10,566 nt of DNA from contig JAUIJG010000168.1 in the NCBI GenBank assembly GCA_030431355.1, forward strand, positions 1 through 10,566. The letters are read 5' to 3'. The notes below the pieces were generated by a model that made no database searches, was not told the DNA's origin, and saw only the letters and a list, made by a program, of their open reading frames with translations. A program made the translations under genes and the position numbers. Below, piece after piece: positions 1 to 7,042 of this stretch. This DNA is from a bacterium. GTDB lineage: Bacteria > Cyanobacteriota > Vampirovibrionia > Obscuribacterales > Obscuribacteraceae. The stretch's first letter is position 1. Each line of letters begins with the position of its first letter.

Positions 1-326
1 TTGGAAGCACTTTCATCGAACAGGCTGAACTCAGGCAGATTTAAGCCGGCATTGGAGTCGGCGATACTGTCATTACCCCTGGACTCAGAGTTTGCTCCGC
101 CATCAAAGAGATTGGCGGTCGAAAAGCTATCTATTGTGCCGTCTCGATAAGCATCGAGTGAGTCTTTTGCCGCAGCCATATCTTTGGAGAAAGTGTCGCT
201 GGAGGCGTTTAGAGGTTCAAAACTAGAATCGGAAAAGAGGTCGGCAAAAAGATTGGAATCGTTGCCGGAATCACTCTTCTCTGGAGAAGACTGTCCAATA
301 TTCCTATCAGTTGGATGATTTGCCAT
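1..326 (-). CDS. Acidic Ser/Asp/Asn-rich protein of unknown function, N-terminal part
   Basis: An open frame runs from an ATG at 326 to the window edge, giving 108 codons without a stop. An in-frame TAG lies two codons upstream of the ATG, which fixes the earliest possible start. The visible part is polar and low in complexity, rich in Ser, Asp, Asn and Ala. It has no signal peptide or membrane segment. Short Leu-Phe motifs recur: NLFADLF (residues 25-31), NLFDGG (72-77) and FSLFDE (100-105). Such a region is probably disordered and may act as a linker or binding tail before a folded domain outside the window. The Shine-Dalgarno sequence is weak; the nearest purine run, AGGG, lies too far upstream. 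The gene follows the ABC operon in the same direction after an 89-base gap with no visible terminator, so read-through is possible. I do not recognise a family. Confidence 0.6.
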   Translation of the reverse strand, partial: MANHPTDRNIGQSSPEKSDSGNDSNLFADLFSDSSFEPLNASSDTFSKDMAAAKDSLDAYRDGTIDSFSTANLFDGGANSESRGNDSIADSNAGLNLPEFSLFDESAS

Positions 327-415
327 CGTCTAAGAGCTGCCCTATCGCCGTCCCAATATCTAAACACCCTAATATACTTTTCCACGTTTCGATAAATATA
401 AGACATGGACTTAGA

Positions 416-2404
416 TTAAGTAATTTCTGTTTTACTAATTTTGGCTTTGTCAACTTCAGGTCTAGAAAACTTGAAGAGAATAAGCATCCCCAACAAACCG
501 GACAAAAGAGCCAGGGGCCAGATCCCTCCCACCGAATCCTCCAGGGAGTTCCTGGTTATATAAATCGCTGTGGCGTTATTGAGAAAGTGAATCAACATGG
601 CAGGATAGATTGAGCCCGAGAATACAGTGATGGCAGTGAGAACAAAACCCAGAACCGCGGTGGGAAAGATCCTGAATATGCTCAAATGAAACAAGCCGAA
701 GAGAATACCCACAAAGAGAACAGAGCCCCACTTTCCAAATCTGTCGCGAACAAGTCCCAATATCGCTCCCCGGAACATGAGCTCTTCGCATATGGCCGGA
801 GCCAGAGCCAGCGCCGCTATCACAACTACTAGCGGCTTATCCGCCTGCACAATCAACTTGGTAAAAATAGTGGTAAATACTTCCGGAGCCGGAAACACAA
901 AATTTTGAAGATAGCTGACAACAAAAGCCAGGTAGATGCAAGCGGGTGAGAGAAGCGCTGCTGCCAGAAGGTGGCTAAATCGAGGTTTTACAAGGCTCAA
1001 TGTTTCCGTATTCAGTCGCCCGACAAATCGCAGCAGTACCAGAGACGGTGCCATAATCACGAACAGTTGAGTAAGAATCGATCCGTATGACATATCCCAC
1101 TGTTGCAATGATTGCCCCAGATAAAACATGAGAAGGAATGCGGAAGTCACTAAGAGACCTACTTCTACGGCATAATCTTTCTCTTTCCAACGTGCTTCTT
1201 TGGGTTTATCCAGGTCGAACATCAGATCTTCTCGGTCAAGAATTCGTGAAGCGCCCATCGTTACCATGGAAGCGAAAATCACGGAGACAATAACAGTCAC
1301 CGCCTGCCAGCTCCAATTGGGAGAACCGCTTAAAAACTCTTTGATGCCCAGGGCAGTGTTTAAGATAGGGATAAATGCCACCCCGGAAGAGAGTTCAAGC
1401 TGAGGCATCGAACAGACGCCGGTTCCTGCTAAAACAAACAAAAGGAAGGGAACGAAATAACCTTGACCTTGCTGAAAGGTTTTGCACCAGGAGGCGAGAT
1501 AGATGGCCAGCGCGGAAAGGGAGATTACTAGAGGGATAGAAGTGAGAAAACAGTAGACCGCGGCCAGAGGGGAGAAAGTAAAGTCGAACTCTTTCTGGGC
1601 TCCGGAGAATGCGGTGAATGTCACCAGTATGCTGATGAGACCTAGAGCGACGGTTGAGATACCACAGGTGGATATAACCAGTAGTTTGCCGAGCATTATG
1701 TTCTTCCGAGCTACTGGAGAGAGCAAGAGCAAGGGAAGGCTCTTTCTTTCCCTCTCTCCGGTAATGATATCGATAGCAGGATAGGAGATAGCCACCAGGA
1801 CCATGGTGAAAAGAAGAAAAGGCACCACATTGCGAATTGGGTCCGAAACCAGAATCTCTTTTGACTTCACTTCGACAGATTCTGTCTCAAGGTTATATTG
1901 GGTGGGAAGCTCAAAATCGTGTTTTAAGGTTCTTTTCTTGAGTATTTGCTCTTTGATATCCGCTAACAGATTGGAAAAGTGTTGGGCTGATACCAGAGAC
2001 AATTCCTTACGCTGATTAAAAATCAAGGAGATAACAGGCACCTTAGCCACATTTTGAAAGGACTTAGAGAAGTCTTCAGGAAAACGCACCACAAGGTCTA
2101 CCTTTCCCTTTCTCAAAAGGGTCATGCACTTTTCCGGATCGTGCTCATCGGAGATGGTCAGCGATCTCTCAGCCTGTAACTTTTGGGCAAGGGGAGCAAA
2201 ATCTCCGGTTATGGCAATTCTGGAGTTTCGCTCCATGATGTCCGATTTGATCTTTGTGGCCACAATAGCCGGAAGCACAAGAAACAACGGATAGATTAGT
2301 ATGGGCATTACCACCATGACGATCAGTGAGCGGTAGTCCCGAAAGAGCTCCAGTAAGTCCTTCCGGTATACTACTCCAATCTCATACAAATCAATTCTCT
2401 GCAC
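416..2404 (-). CDS. ABC-2/NatB-type permease fused to a CPBP intramembrane protease domain
   Basis: This is the membrane subunit of an ABC exporter with a second domain at its C-terminus. The first half follows the NatB/ABC-2 plan: a helix near residues 27-50, a long extracytoplasmic segment to about 190, then several helices. The segment after the second helix holds GERERKSLP (216-224), matching the usual GE-x-E-x-x-x-L loop of this family. From about residue 480 the protein is CPBP-like (Abi/Rce1-type, a putative metal-dependent intramembrane protease). It has EELMFR (540-545), FGLFHLS with His573, and HFLNN with His606 and Asn609-610, so all expected catalytic-type residues are present. 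GTG 2404 is preferred because AGGGAA ends seven bases before it; GTG 2410 is in frame but too close to that site. It overlaps the end of the ATPase gene by 14 bases, suggesting translational coupling. The substrate is unknown; sodium is known only for NatAB itself. Confidence 0.9.
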   Translation of the reverse strand: MQRIDLYEIGVVYRKDLLELFRDYRSLIVMVVMPILIYPLFLVLPAIVATKIKSDIMERNSRIAITGDFAPLAQKLQAERSLTISDEHDPEKCMTLLRKGKVDLVVRFPEDFSKSFQNVAKVPVISLIFNQRKELSLVSAQHFSNLLADIKEQILKKRTLKHDFELPTQYNLETESVEVKSKEILVSDPIRNVVPFLLFTMVLVAISYPAIDIITGERERKSLPLLLLSPVARKNIMLGKLLVISTCGISTVALGLISILVTFTAFSGAQKEFDFTFSPLAAVYCFLTSIPLVISLSALAIYLASWCKTFQQGQGYFVPFLLFVLAGTGVCSMPQLELSSGVAFIPILNTALGIKEFLSGSPNWSWQAVTVIVSVIFASMVTMGASRILDREDLMFDLDKPKEARWKEKDYAVEVGLLVTSAFLLMFYLGQSLQQWDMSYGSILTQLFVIMAPSLVLLRFVGRLNTETLSLVKPRFSHLLAAALLSPACIYLAFVVSYLQNFVFPAPEVFTTIFTKLIVQADKPLVVVIAALALAPAICEELMFRGAILGLVRDRFGKWGSVLFVGILFGLFHLSIFRIFPTAVLGFVLTAITVFSGSIYPAMLIHFLNNATAIYITRNSLEDSVGGIWPLALLSGLLGMLILFKFSRPEVDKAKISKTEIT

Positions 2405-3191
2405 CGACACTTCCCTGCGGTAGTCCTAATCCCTGATCATCGTTTAAATTCGGCATCTGGTTCTGGACGACAGCCAGAAAAATCTCTTCAAGGTCTTGTT
2501 TTCCAGTCTTTTCCCTGAGCTCCTCCAGGGTACCGATGGCGTGCAAGATGCCATTGTATATAATGCCTATCCGATCACACAGTTTTTCAGCTTCGTTCAT
2601 TATGTGAGTGGAGAAAACTATGCACTTCCCTTCTTCTCGGCAGGCACGGACAATCTCGTGAACGACCTGGGAAGTGATTACATCAAGTCCGGATGTCGGT
2701 TCGTCCAGGATTAAAATCGGTGGATCATGGATTAACGCCCGGGCGAGGGAAACCTTCTGCTTCATACCTGTTGAAAGCTTATGGGCTCTGGTATCTATGA
2801 AGTCCAGCATATTTAGCTGAGTAGCTAAAAGTTCGATGCGACTCTCAAGATTCTTCTCGGGATATTTATGAAGGCGAGCGAAGTACCTGAGAATCTCTTT
2901 CGGCGTCAGTCTTTCATAGAGCCCGGTATCCGAAGACGTGAACCCTATCTGCTTCCTTACCATTATTGGCTCTTTAACCACGTCGAAGCCATTTACTGTG
3001 ACACTGCCGGAGGTGGGCTTGACCAGGGTCGAAATCATCTGCAGAGTTGTGGTTTTGCCGGCGCCGTTCGGACCGAGCAGACCGAAAACTTCTCCTTTAT
3101 CGCAGCTGAAACTCACTTTGTTCACTGCAAAGAATTCACCCTTCTTGGGGTTGTGAAATGTTCTCGACAGCTCTTTGACTTCAATTGTCAT
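2391..3191 (-). CDS. NatA-type ABC transporter ATP-binding subunit
   Basis: This cytoplasmic ATPase should power export through the two flanking permeases. All nucleotide-binding motifs are present: Walker A GPNGAGKT (40-47), signature LSTGM (139-143), Walker B ILILDEP (159-165), D-loop SGLD (167-170) and switch His196 in STH. The Q-loop region reads GFTSSDTGLYERLT, without the usual Gln; I recall this form from NatA-like subunits, so it is not a sign of decay. The 266-residue length is ordinary for a single-domain subunit. The last 25 residues or so are a polar tail (around PNLNDDQ) and cover the start of the downstream permease gene. ATG 3191 has GGGTGA eight bases upstream, which also contains the stop codon of the preceding gene. 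The three genes are therefore one tightly coupled unit. Confidence 0.95.
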   Translation of the reverse strand: MTIEVKELSRTFHNPKKGEFFAVNKVSFSCDKGEVFGLLGPNGAGKTTTLQMISTLVKPTSGSVTVNGFDVVKEPIMVRKQIGFTSSDTGLYERLTPKEILRYFARLHKYPEKNLESRIELLATQLNMLDFIDTRAHKLSTGMKQKVSLARALIHDPPILILDEPTSGLDVITSQVVHEIVRACREEGKCIVFSTHIMNEAEKLCDRIGIIYNGILHAIGTLEELREKTGKQDLEEIFLAVVQNQMPNLNDDQGLGLPQGSVGAEN

Positions 3192-3198
3192 TTAAAAT

Positions 3199-4503
3199 TC
3201 ACCCTTGCACCTGGCCGGTGCCCTCTTCAATTTCTCTGCCACCGGATTTTTCCAGAAATTTGCCCAGGAATTGCGGCAAAGCATTGTAGAATCCCAGCTT
3301 TGAGAGATTTAAAAATACCAGAGAAACTAATAGATTGAGAGTGACCGCCAGAATAATGAGAGGTACCGAAGCCTCCTCTGTCACCACGGATTTTGCCGCC
3401 AGAACCAGGTTGGTCAGGGGAATAAAGACCGTATAGGGACCCAGGGTCACTCCCGGAATCATTGCCACCGCCGGCAATAGCATCGTCACTATCAAAATCA
3501 AAGATGAGATGTTCTGAGCCTCCTTAAAACTCTTTGCCACGGAAGCCACGAAGCTGTATGCCGATGAGAGCAAAATTATGGAAAGTACGAACACCATAAT
3601 CACCGATAGTACATCCGGTGCCGATACATTCTTCACCGTTCTATCAATCCACTCTTTTGACCAGGGCATTTTCACAAGAAAGTAAAGCACCACGAAGGCG
3701 AGACTGGAAATATTTATCAATGCGGTGGCGAAAGAAACGGCAAGTACCGAGAGAAATTTGCCGATAATCAGATGCCAGCCAGGCACAGGAATAAGCTGGG
3801 TGGTCAAAATGGTCTTCTTCTCTATCTCAAGGGTGAATGCTGTAAGGGCCGGGTAGACCGTTCCTGACTGAACAATGATCAATGTGTAGACGCAGAGAAC
3901 ACCGATGATCAAGGACTTGATCATGGCATATTTGTTGAAAACTTGCTCCGGTCTCTTGGTCTCCCTGATCTCCGCCAGGCTGTTGAGCTTTACCGAATAA
4001 ACTTTGAGGAGGTCCCTATGAAGTCCTGAGTCATCCAGACGCGCTTTGACAGCTGCCGCTTTTGCAGAAGCAGCCAGGGTAGTAATCAGTACTTTCGTCT
4101 CAAGATAACGGTCTGCGGCTGGATTTAGATAAGCGACCATTCCTGAGTGGTCCGGTTTCAGTTTGATATAACAGTCTATCTTTCTGGAAGATAGCTCTTC
4201 CATAGGCTTATCGGAATCTACCGCCTCTATTTTTTTGAACTTGTCTATCTTCTCGGTCAGAAATAGCAGTTGTTCTTTGCTCGCCTTGTCTATCGCTACC
4301 TTAATCGGGCACTTCTCGGTCAACCCTTCTCTCCAGAGAGCAAACTCGGAAGCTCCGATTATGATCAGGGGATAGAAAACAACAGGCAGTATCAAAGAGT
4401 ATATGATTACATGGCTATCTCTCAGGCAATGGGTAAGCTCCTTGGAGGCGATGGTAAAAATCTCCCCCAACCTTGCTCGAATGGAACTATCGTCCATGGA
4501 CAC
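3199..4503 (-). CDS. ABC-2-type (NatB-like) permease, first gene of the exporter operon
   Basis: This 434-residue membrane protein is the second, non-fused permease of the exporter. It has one helix at about 31-55, a long extracytoplasmic stretch to about 190, and then a cluster of about five hydrophobic segments (roughly 197-217, 245-275, 300-322, 332-355 and 378-400). The loop EIEKKTILTTQLIPVP (226-241) is a diverged form of the GE-x-E-x-x-T-L-x-x-L-x-x-P-V segment of NatB proteins. That makes it the likely heterodimer partner of the CPBP-fused permease. The GTG start at 4503 is favoured by AGAAGG eight bases upstream; an in-frame ATG two codons later is possible. Only seven bases separate its stop from the ATPase start. 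No signal indicates the substrate. Confidence 0.9.
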   Translation of the reverse strand: MSMDDSSIRARLGEIFTIASKELTHCLRDSHVIIYSLILPVVFYPLIIIGASEFALWREGLTEKCPIKVAIDKASKEQLLFLTEKIDKFKKIEAVDSDKPMEELSSRKIDCYIKLKPDHSGMVAYLNPAADRYLETKVLITTLAASAKAAAVKARLDDSGLHRDLLKVYSVKLNSLAEIRETKRPEQVFNKYAMIKSLIIGVLCVYTLIIVQSGTVYPALTAFTLEIEKKTILTTQLIPVPGWHLIIGKFLSVLAVSFATALINISSLAFVVLYFLVKMPWSKEWIDRTVKNVSAPDVLSVIMVFVLSIILLSSAYSFVASVAKSFKEAQNISSLILIVTMLLPAVAMIPGVTLGPYTVFIPLTNLVLAAKSVVTEEASVPLIILAVTLNLLVSLVFLNLSKLGFYNALPQFLGKFLEKSGGREIEEGTGQVQG

Positions 4504-4588
4504 AATAGACGCCTTCTTGTCTGCTTGCTATCTCTCAGTTAATTTCACCCTGGCTGACAGCTTTTAAAACAAAAAGAGCATATGGCTT

Positions 4589-4610
4589 TAATAGAAAATA
4601 TAATAGAAAC
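4589..4610 (+). promoter_or_regulatory. Candidate -10 element overlapping a direct repeat in the divergent intergenic region
   Basis: A perfect TATAAT lies at 4599-4604, about 57 bases before the DUF3370 start. No good -35 hexamer is seen 16-18 bases upstream. The motif TAATAGAAA occurs at 4589-4597 and again at 4601-4609, a 12-base period, so a regulator could bind tandem sites over the promoter. The two divergent operons share this 157-base gap, so the region could also serve the minus-strand exporter operon, for which I see no convincing promoter. The call rests on sequence pattern alone. Confidence 0.35.
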
Positions 4611-4660
4611 TCCCTGGAGATATTGTTAGAACCTGGCTACTTGAAAAGGAAACTCTATCT

Positions 4661-6139
4661 ATGGAACTCCGCACAATTATCCGACTGAATAACTCTCATC
4701 TGCGGATTTTGTTATCGATGGCAGCTCTGTCTGGCGTTACATTGCTTTCCCCGGTCCGCGCGGCTGACTCTGGGGTCGATGTGACAACCCAAGCTCAAAT
4801 TCTGCCCTTGCCAGGAAAGCTCAATCCGACACCGGTGTTTAACAGCAATTGTCCGGAGGTGGTCCTTGCAGAAGGAATCTTGTTGTCCACATTGCCGAAG
4901 AAAGGGAAGGCATACCCTGGGGCACATCTAGACTATGCTTTCGAAGGGGATTTTGAAGTCTTTCTGCACCATATTGCCGACGGGAAGAAAAGTGGACATC
5001 CTGAGGACCTCTATATTGCCCTGGTAGCACAGAATACAGACTCCGTCCCCGTCCTTTTAAAATTAAAGGAAGGTAGGACCTATCTCAGCCAGCCTGACGC
5101 GCCTTTTGTTCCCTTGAATAAAACCCTGGATAATACTAAGGGTGATATCTATGCCGGTCCAGGCGACAGAGTTTCCACCGAACTTCTATATGGAACAAAG
5201 CTCAAAAAACAAAAGGGTTTGGAGAAAGAGATCAAACTTAAGCCAGGTGAGACCCGGGTGGTTGATGCCTGGCCTATACCTGTTAACCAACTGACTCCTC
5301 CCTTGAATGGACGAAACGGTCTGTTTCGTTTTAACAGCTCAGGTAAAGTATCCCTGGCAGCTGTTGCCCTGTTTGCCAAAAGTGATCCTCCTTTATCAAA
5401 AGAAGATATGGGATCTAAAAGCGAGCCCGGCACCACGAAAAACAGCATGCTCAAAAGCGGAGTGAGACCTGAAAACAGCGAATTTATCAAAGTTGCCTTC
5501 GGAAGTGACAGGGTAGAGCCGCGTGGTCTTACAGCCTCAGACCCCGGTGAGCCCGGACCATACAGATATGGCCGAGTATCCGGTGTTAGCGTCGGTTCAA
5601 AATGGTATTGCCTTGAAGACGGAGAACGATTAGACATCAAAGAGACTCCCACCCATATTGTTCTACCGCTTGCAACCGTCAAAGGTGGCACCTTTGGTAC
5701 GGCTCAGGAGCAGAGCGCTTCCATGGCACGGCGCTATGAAAAGACCGCCCACAGAGCCCATGGCAATTATGGTGTCCTATACGATGTCAACTTTCCTGTG
5801 AGAAACAGCTCCGATAAGACTTTATCAATCGCCCTGAGCTTCGACTCTCCAGTTAAATCAGATAAAGGCAACGCCATCTTTTTAGACAAGCCATCAACCA
5901 TGGTTTTCTTCAGGGGAAGTCTTGAATACAAAGTGCAGATTCCGGCTAGTTCAGGCAAACAGGCGAAGCAAACGCTTGAGGGGCGGAAGCATCTGGTTTT
6001 GCACAAGGGAGAAAAAGGTCCTGATCTGGTTTCATTTGACCTGGATCCAGGGAAAGTAGCCAATGTCAGAGTGCAACTCATCTACCCGGCGGATTCGACC
6101 CCACCCCAGGCAATAAGCCTCCAGGCGGTAGAGAAATGA
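4661..6139 (+). CDS. Secreted DUF3370 family protein
   Basis: This 492-residue protein opens with a Sec signal peptide. Basic and polar residues are followed by a hydrophobic stretch (about 16-30) and a likely cleavage after PVRA, near residue 34. The mature part matches what I know of DUF3370, a cyanobacterial family of unknown function. Diagnostic segments are LPLPGKLNPTPVFNSN (48-63), EGILLSTLP (71-79), YLSQPDAPFVPL (141-152), YAGPGDRVS (164-172) and PPLNGRNGLFRF (213-224). The second half continues with GRVSGVSVGSKWYCLEDG and a beta-rich tail, and I see no catalytic signature. It probably acts in the periplasm or at the outer surface. ATG 4661 follows AAAAGGA with a ten-base gap. The gene leads a four-gene run; the next gene begins 21 bases after its stop. 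Function remains unknown. Confidence 0.85.
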   Translation: MELRTIIRLNNSHLRILLSMAALSGVTLLSPVRAADSGVDVTTQAQILPLPGKLNPTPVFNSNCPEVVLAEGILLSTLPKKGKAYPGAHLDYAFEGDFEVFLHHIADGKKSGHPEDLYIALVAQNTDSVPVLLKLKEGRTYLSQPDAPFVPLNKTLDNTKGDIYAGPGDRVSTELLYGTKLKKQKGLEKEIKLKPGETRVVDAWPIPVNQLTPPLNGRNGLFRFNSSGKVSLAAVALFAKSDPPLSKEDMGSKSEPGTTKNSMLKSGVRPENSEFIKVAFGSDRVEPRGLTASDPGEPGPYRYGRVSGVSVGSKWYCLEDGERLDIKETPTHIVLPLATVKGGTFGTAQEQSASMARRYEKTAHRAHGNYGVLYDVNFPVRNSSDKTLSIALSFDSPVKSDKGNAIFLDKPSTMVFFRGSLEYKVQIPASSGKQAKQTLEGRKHLVLHKGEKGPDLVSFDLDPGKVANVRVQLIYPADSTPPQAISLQAVEK

Positions 6140-6160
6140 GACTTATGGAGACGGTGATTG

Positions 6161-6751
6161 ATGCCGCCCGGTGAAAAAAAGCTGGTAATCCTCGACCTGG
6201 ATGAAACCCTTATTCATTCGAGGGTGGAGCTGCTCGACCATCCCTGCGATCTAGAAATCAACCCACTTTATGTCTACGTCCGTCCCCATGCTGAAAAACT
6301 GATAAAAGCTTTTGCCGAGAGATTCTCCATTGCCGTCTGGTCGGCAGGCTCACCCAAATATGTCCGGAGAATTACGGAACATCTTCTCGAAGGACTGGAT
6401 CCTGTCGTTGAACCTGTTTTTGTTTGGGATAGAGACGCTTGTTCTAAAAAGGCTTCTCCCTTCTTCTCCTTTCAGGAGATATTCACCAAGGATTTGAGAA
6501 AGGTTGAGCAGTTTGGATTTGAACTGGACTCGATTCTGATAGTGGAAGATGATCCGATCAAGATTTCGGAGTTTAAAGACAACGCTATCATAGTTAAACA
6601 GTATTTCGGAGAGAGTTCAGATAACGAACTGGGGTTGTTGGCCGGGTATGTAAAAGAGATTGAGGCTGTCGGAGACTTCAGAAAGTTAGACAAGAATATC
6701 TGGTGCTTTGGTAATTCCAGCACTATGTCCGGTGAAAGGCAGGGTCTATAA
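6161..6751 (+). CDS. FCP1/NIF-family HAD phosphatase
   Basis: A cytoplasmic HAD-superfamily protein of the NLI-interacting-factor (FCP1/SCP) type, which in eukaryotes removes phosphate from serine in the RNA polymerase II tail. Motif I is LDLDETLIHS, with nucleophile Asp12 and acid Asp14. Motif II is VWSAGS with Ser61. Lys110 in TKDL fits motif III, and VEDDP with Asp130 and Asp131 is motif IV, so the active site looks intact. The late segment DNELGLLAGYVKEIE also matches the family. The 196-residue length is that of a bare catalytic domain. ATG 6161 is preferred, with GGAG ten bases upstream; the adjacent TTG 6158 would add one residue. It lies between a secreted protein and two membrane proteins, so its substrate could be a phosphoprotein or a small molecule of envelope biogenesis. 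That link is inference. Confidence 0.88.
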   Translation: MPPGEKKLVILDLDETLIHSRVELLDHPCDLEINPLYVYVRPHAEKLIKAFAERFSIAVWSAGSPKYVRRITEHLLEGLDPVVEPVFVWDRDACSKKASPFFSFQEIFTKDLRKVEQFGFELDSILIVEDDPIKISEFKDNAIIVKQYFGESSDNELGLLAGYVKEIEAVGDFRKLDKNIWCFGNSSTMSGERQGL

Positions 6752-6761
6752 GGTATGAGTT

Positions 6762-7019
6762 ATGTGGAATAGTGGCAATATCAAACTTGCATTTTTCTTG
6801 CCATTTCTTCTAGTCGGGAGCATATATTCTTTTTTTGCTCTCACCTATCTAAATACGCTTCCCTCCCAGCTACATGAGCCCCTGGATATGATCTACGCAG
6901 TATTTGTATCCTTTGTCGATATGGGCACTACCGGCGGTGTGACAGGCTTGATCTTGTTAAGCCTGGCAAGCAAACTAATACCCTGGGTCTCCGGGGAACG
7001 CTCCAAATCCGAGATTTAG
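6762..7019 (+). CDS. Small two-helix membrane protein of unknown function
   Basis: This 85-residue protein consists almost entirely of two hydrophobic segments, at about 8-29 and 43-70. They are joined by a short polar loop (NTLPSQLHEP), and a short basic tail ends in ERSKSEI. The second segment contains a Gly/Thr-rich stretch, MGTTGGVTG (54-62). I recognise no family. The gene lies 10 bases after the phosphatase stop and 23 bases before the LMF gene, with AAGG a few bases upstream of ATG 6762. This tight placement supports it as a real operon member, perhaps a partner of the LMF-type membrane protein. The tail is positive by residue count, which suggests the C-terminus is inside. Confidence 0.7.
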   Translation: MWNSGNIKLAFFLPFLLVGSIYSFFALTYLNTLPSQLHEPLDMIYAVFVSFVDMGTTGGVTGLILLSLASKLIPWVSGERSKSEI

Positions 7020-7042
7020 TCAAAGAGAAGGAGAGATTTGCT

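Noticed and set aside
209..406. Minus-strand frame of 65 codons beginning in the gap after the ABC operon
   Set aside because: It overlaps the Ser/Asp-rich partial gene in another frame and ends inside it. The partial gene stays open to the window edge and is the better candidate.
2868..3338. Plus-strand open frame of 156 codons across the ATPase and permease junction
   Set aside because: It lies opposite the Walker A region of a clear ABC ATPase and spans two real genes on the other strand; no motif supports it.
5149..5691. Long minus-strand open frame of 180 codons opposite the DUF3370 gene
   Set aside because: The plus-strand protein has a signal peptide, family motifs and a ribosome binding site. 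The opposite frame is Pro/Ser/Arg-rich with no recognisable motif and is best explained as a shadow.
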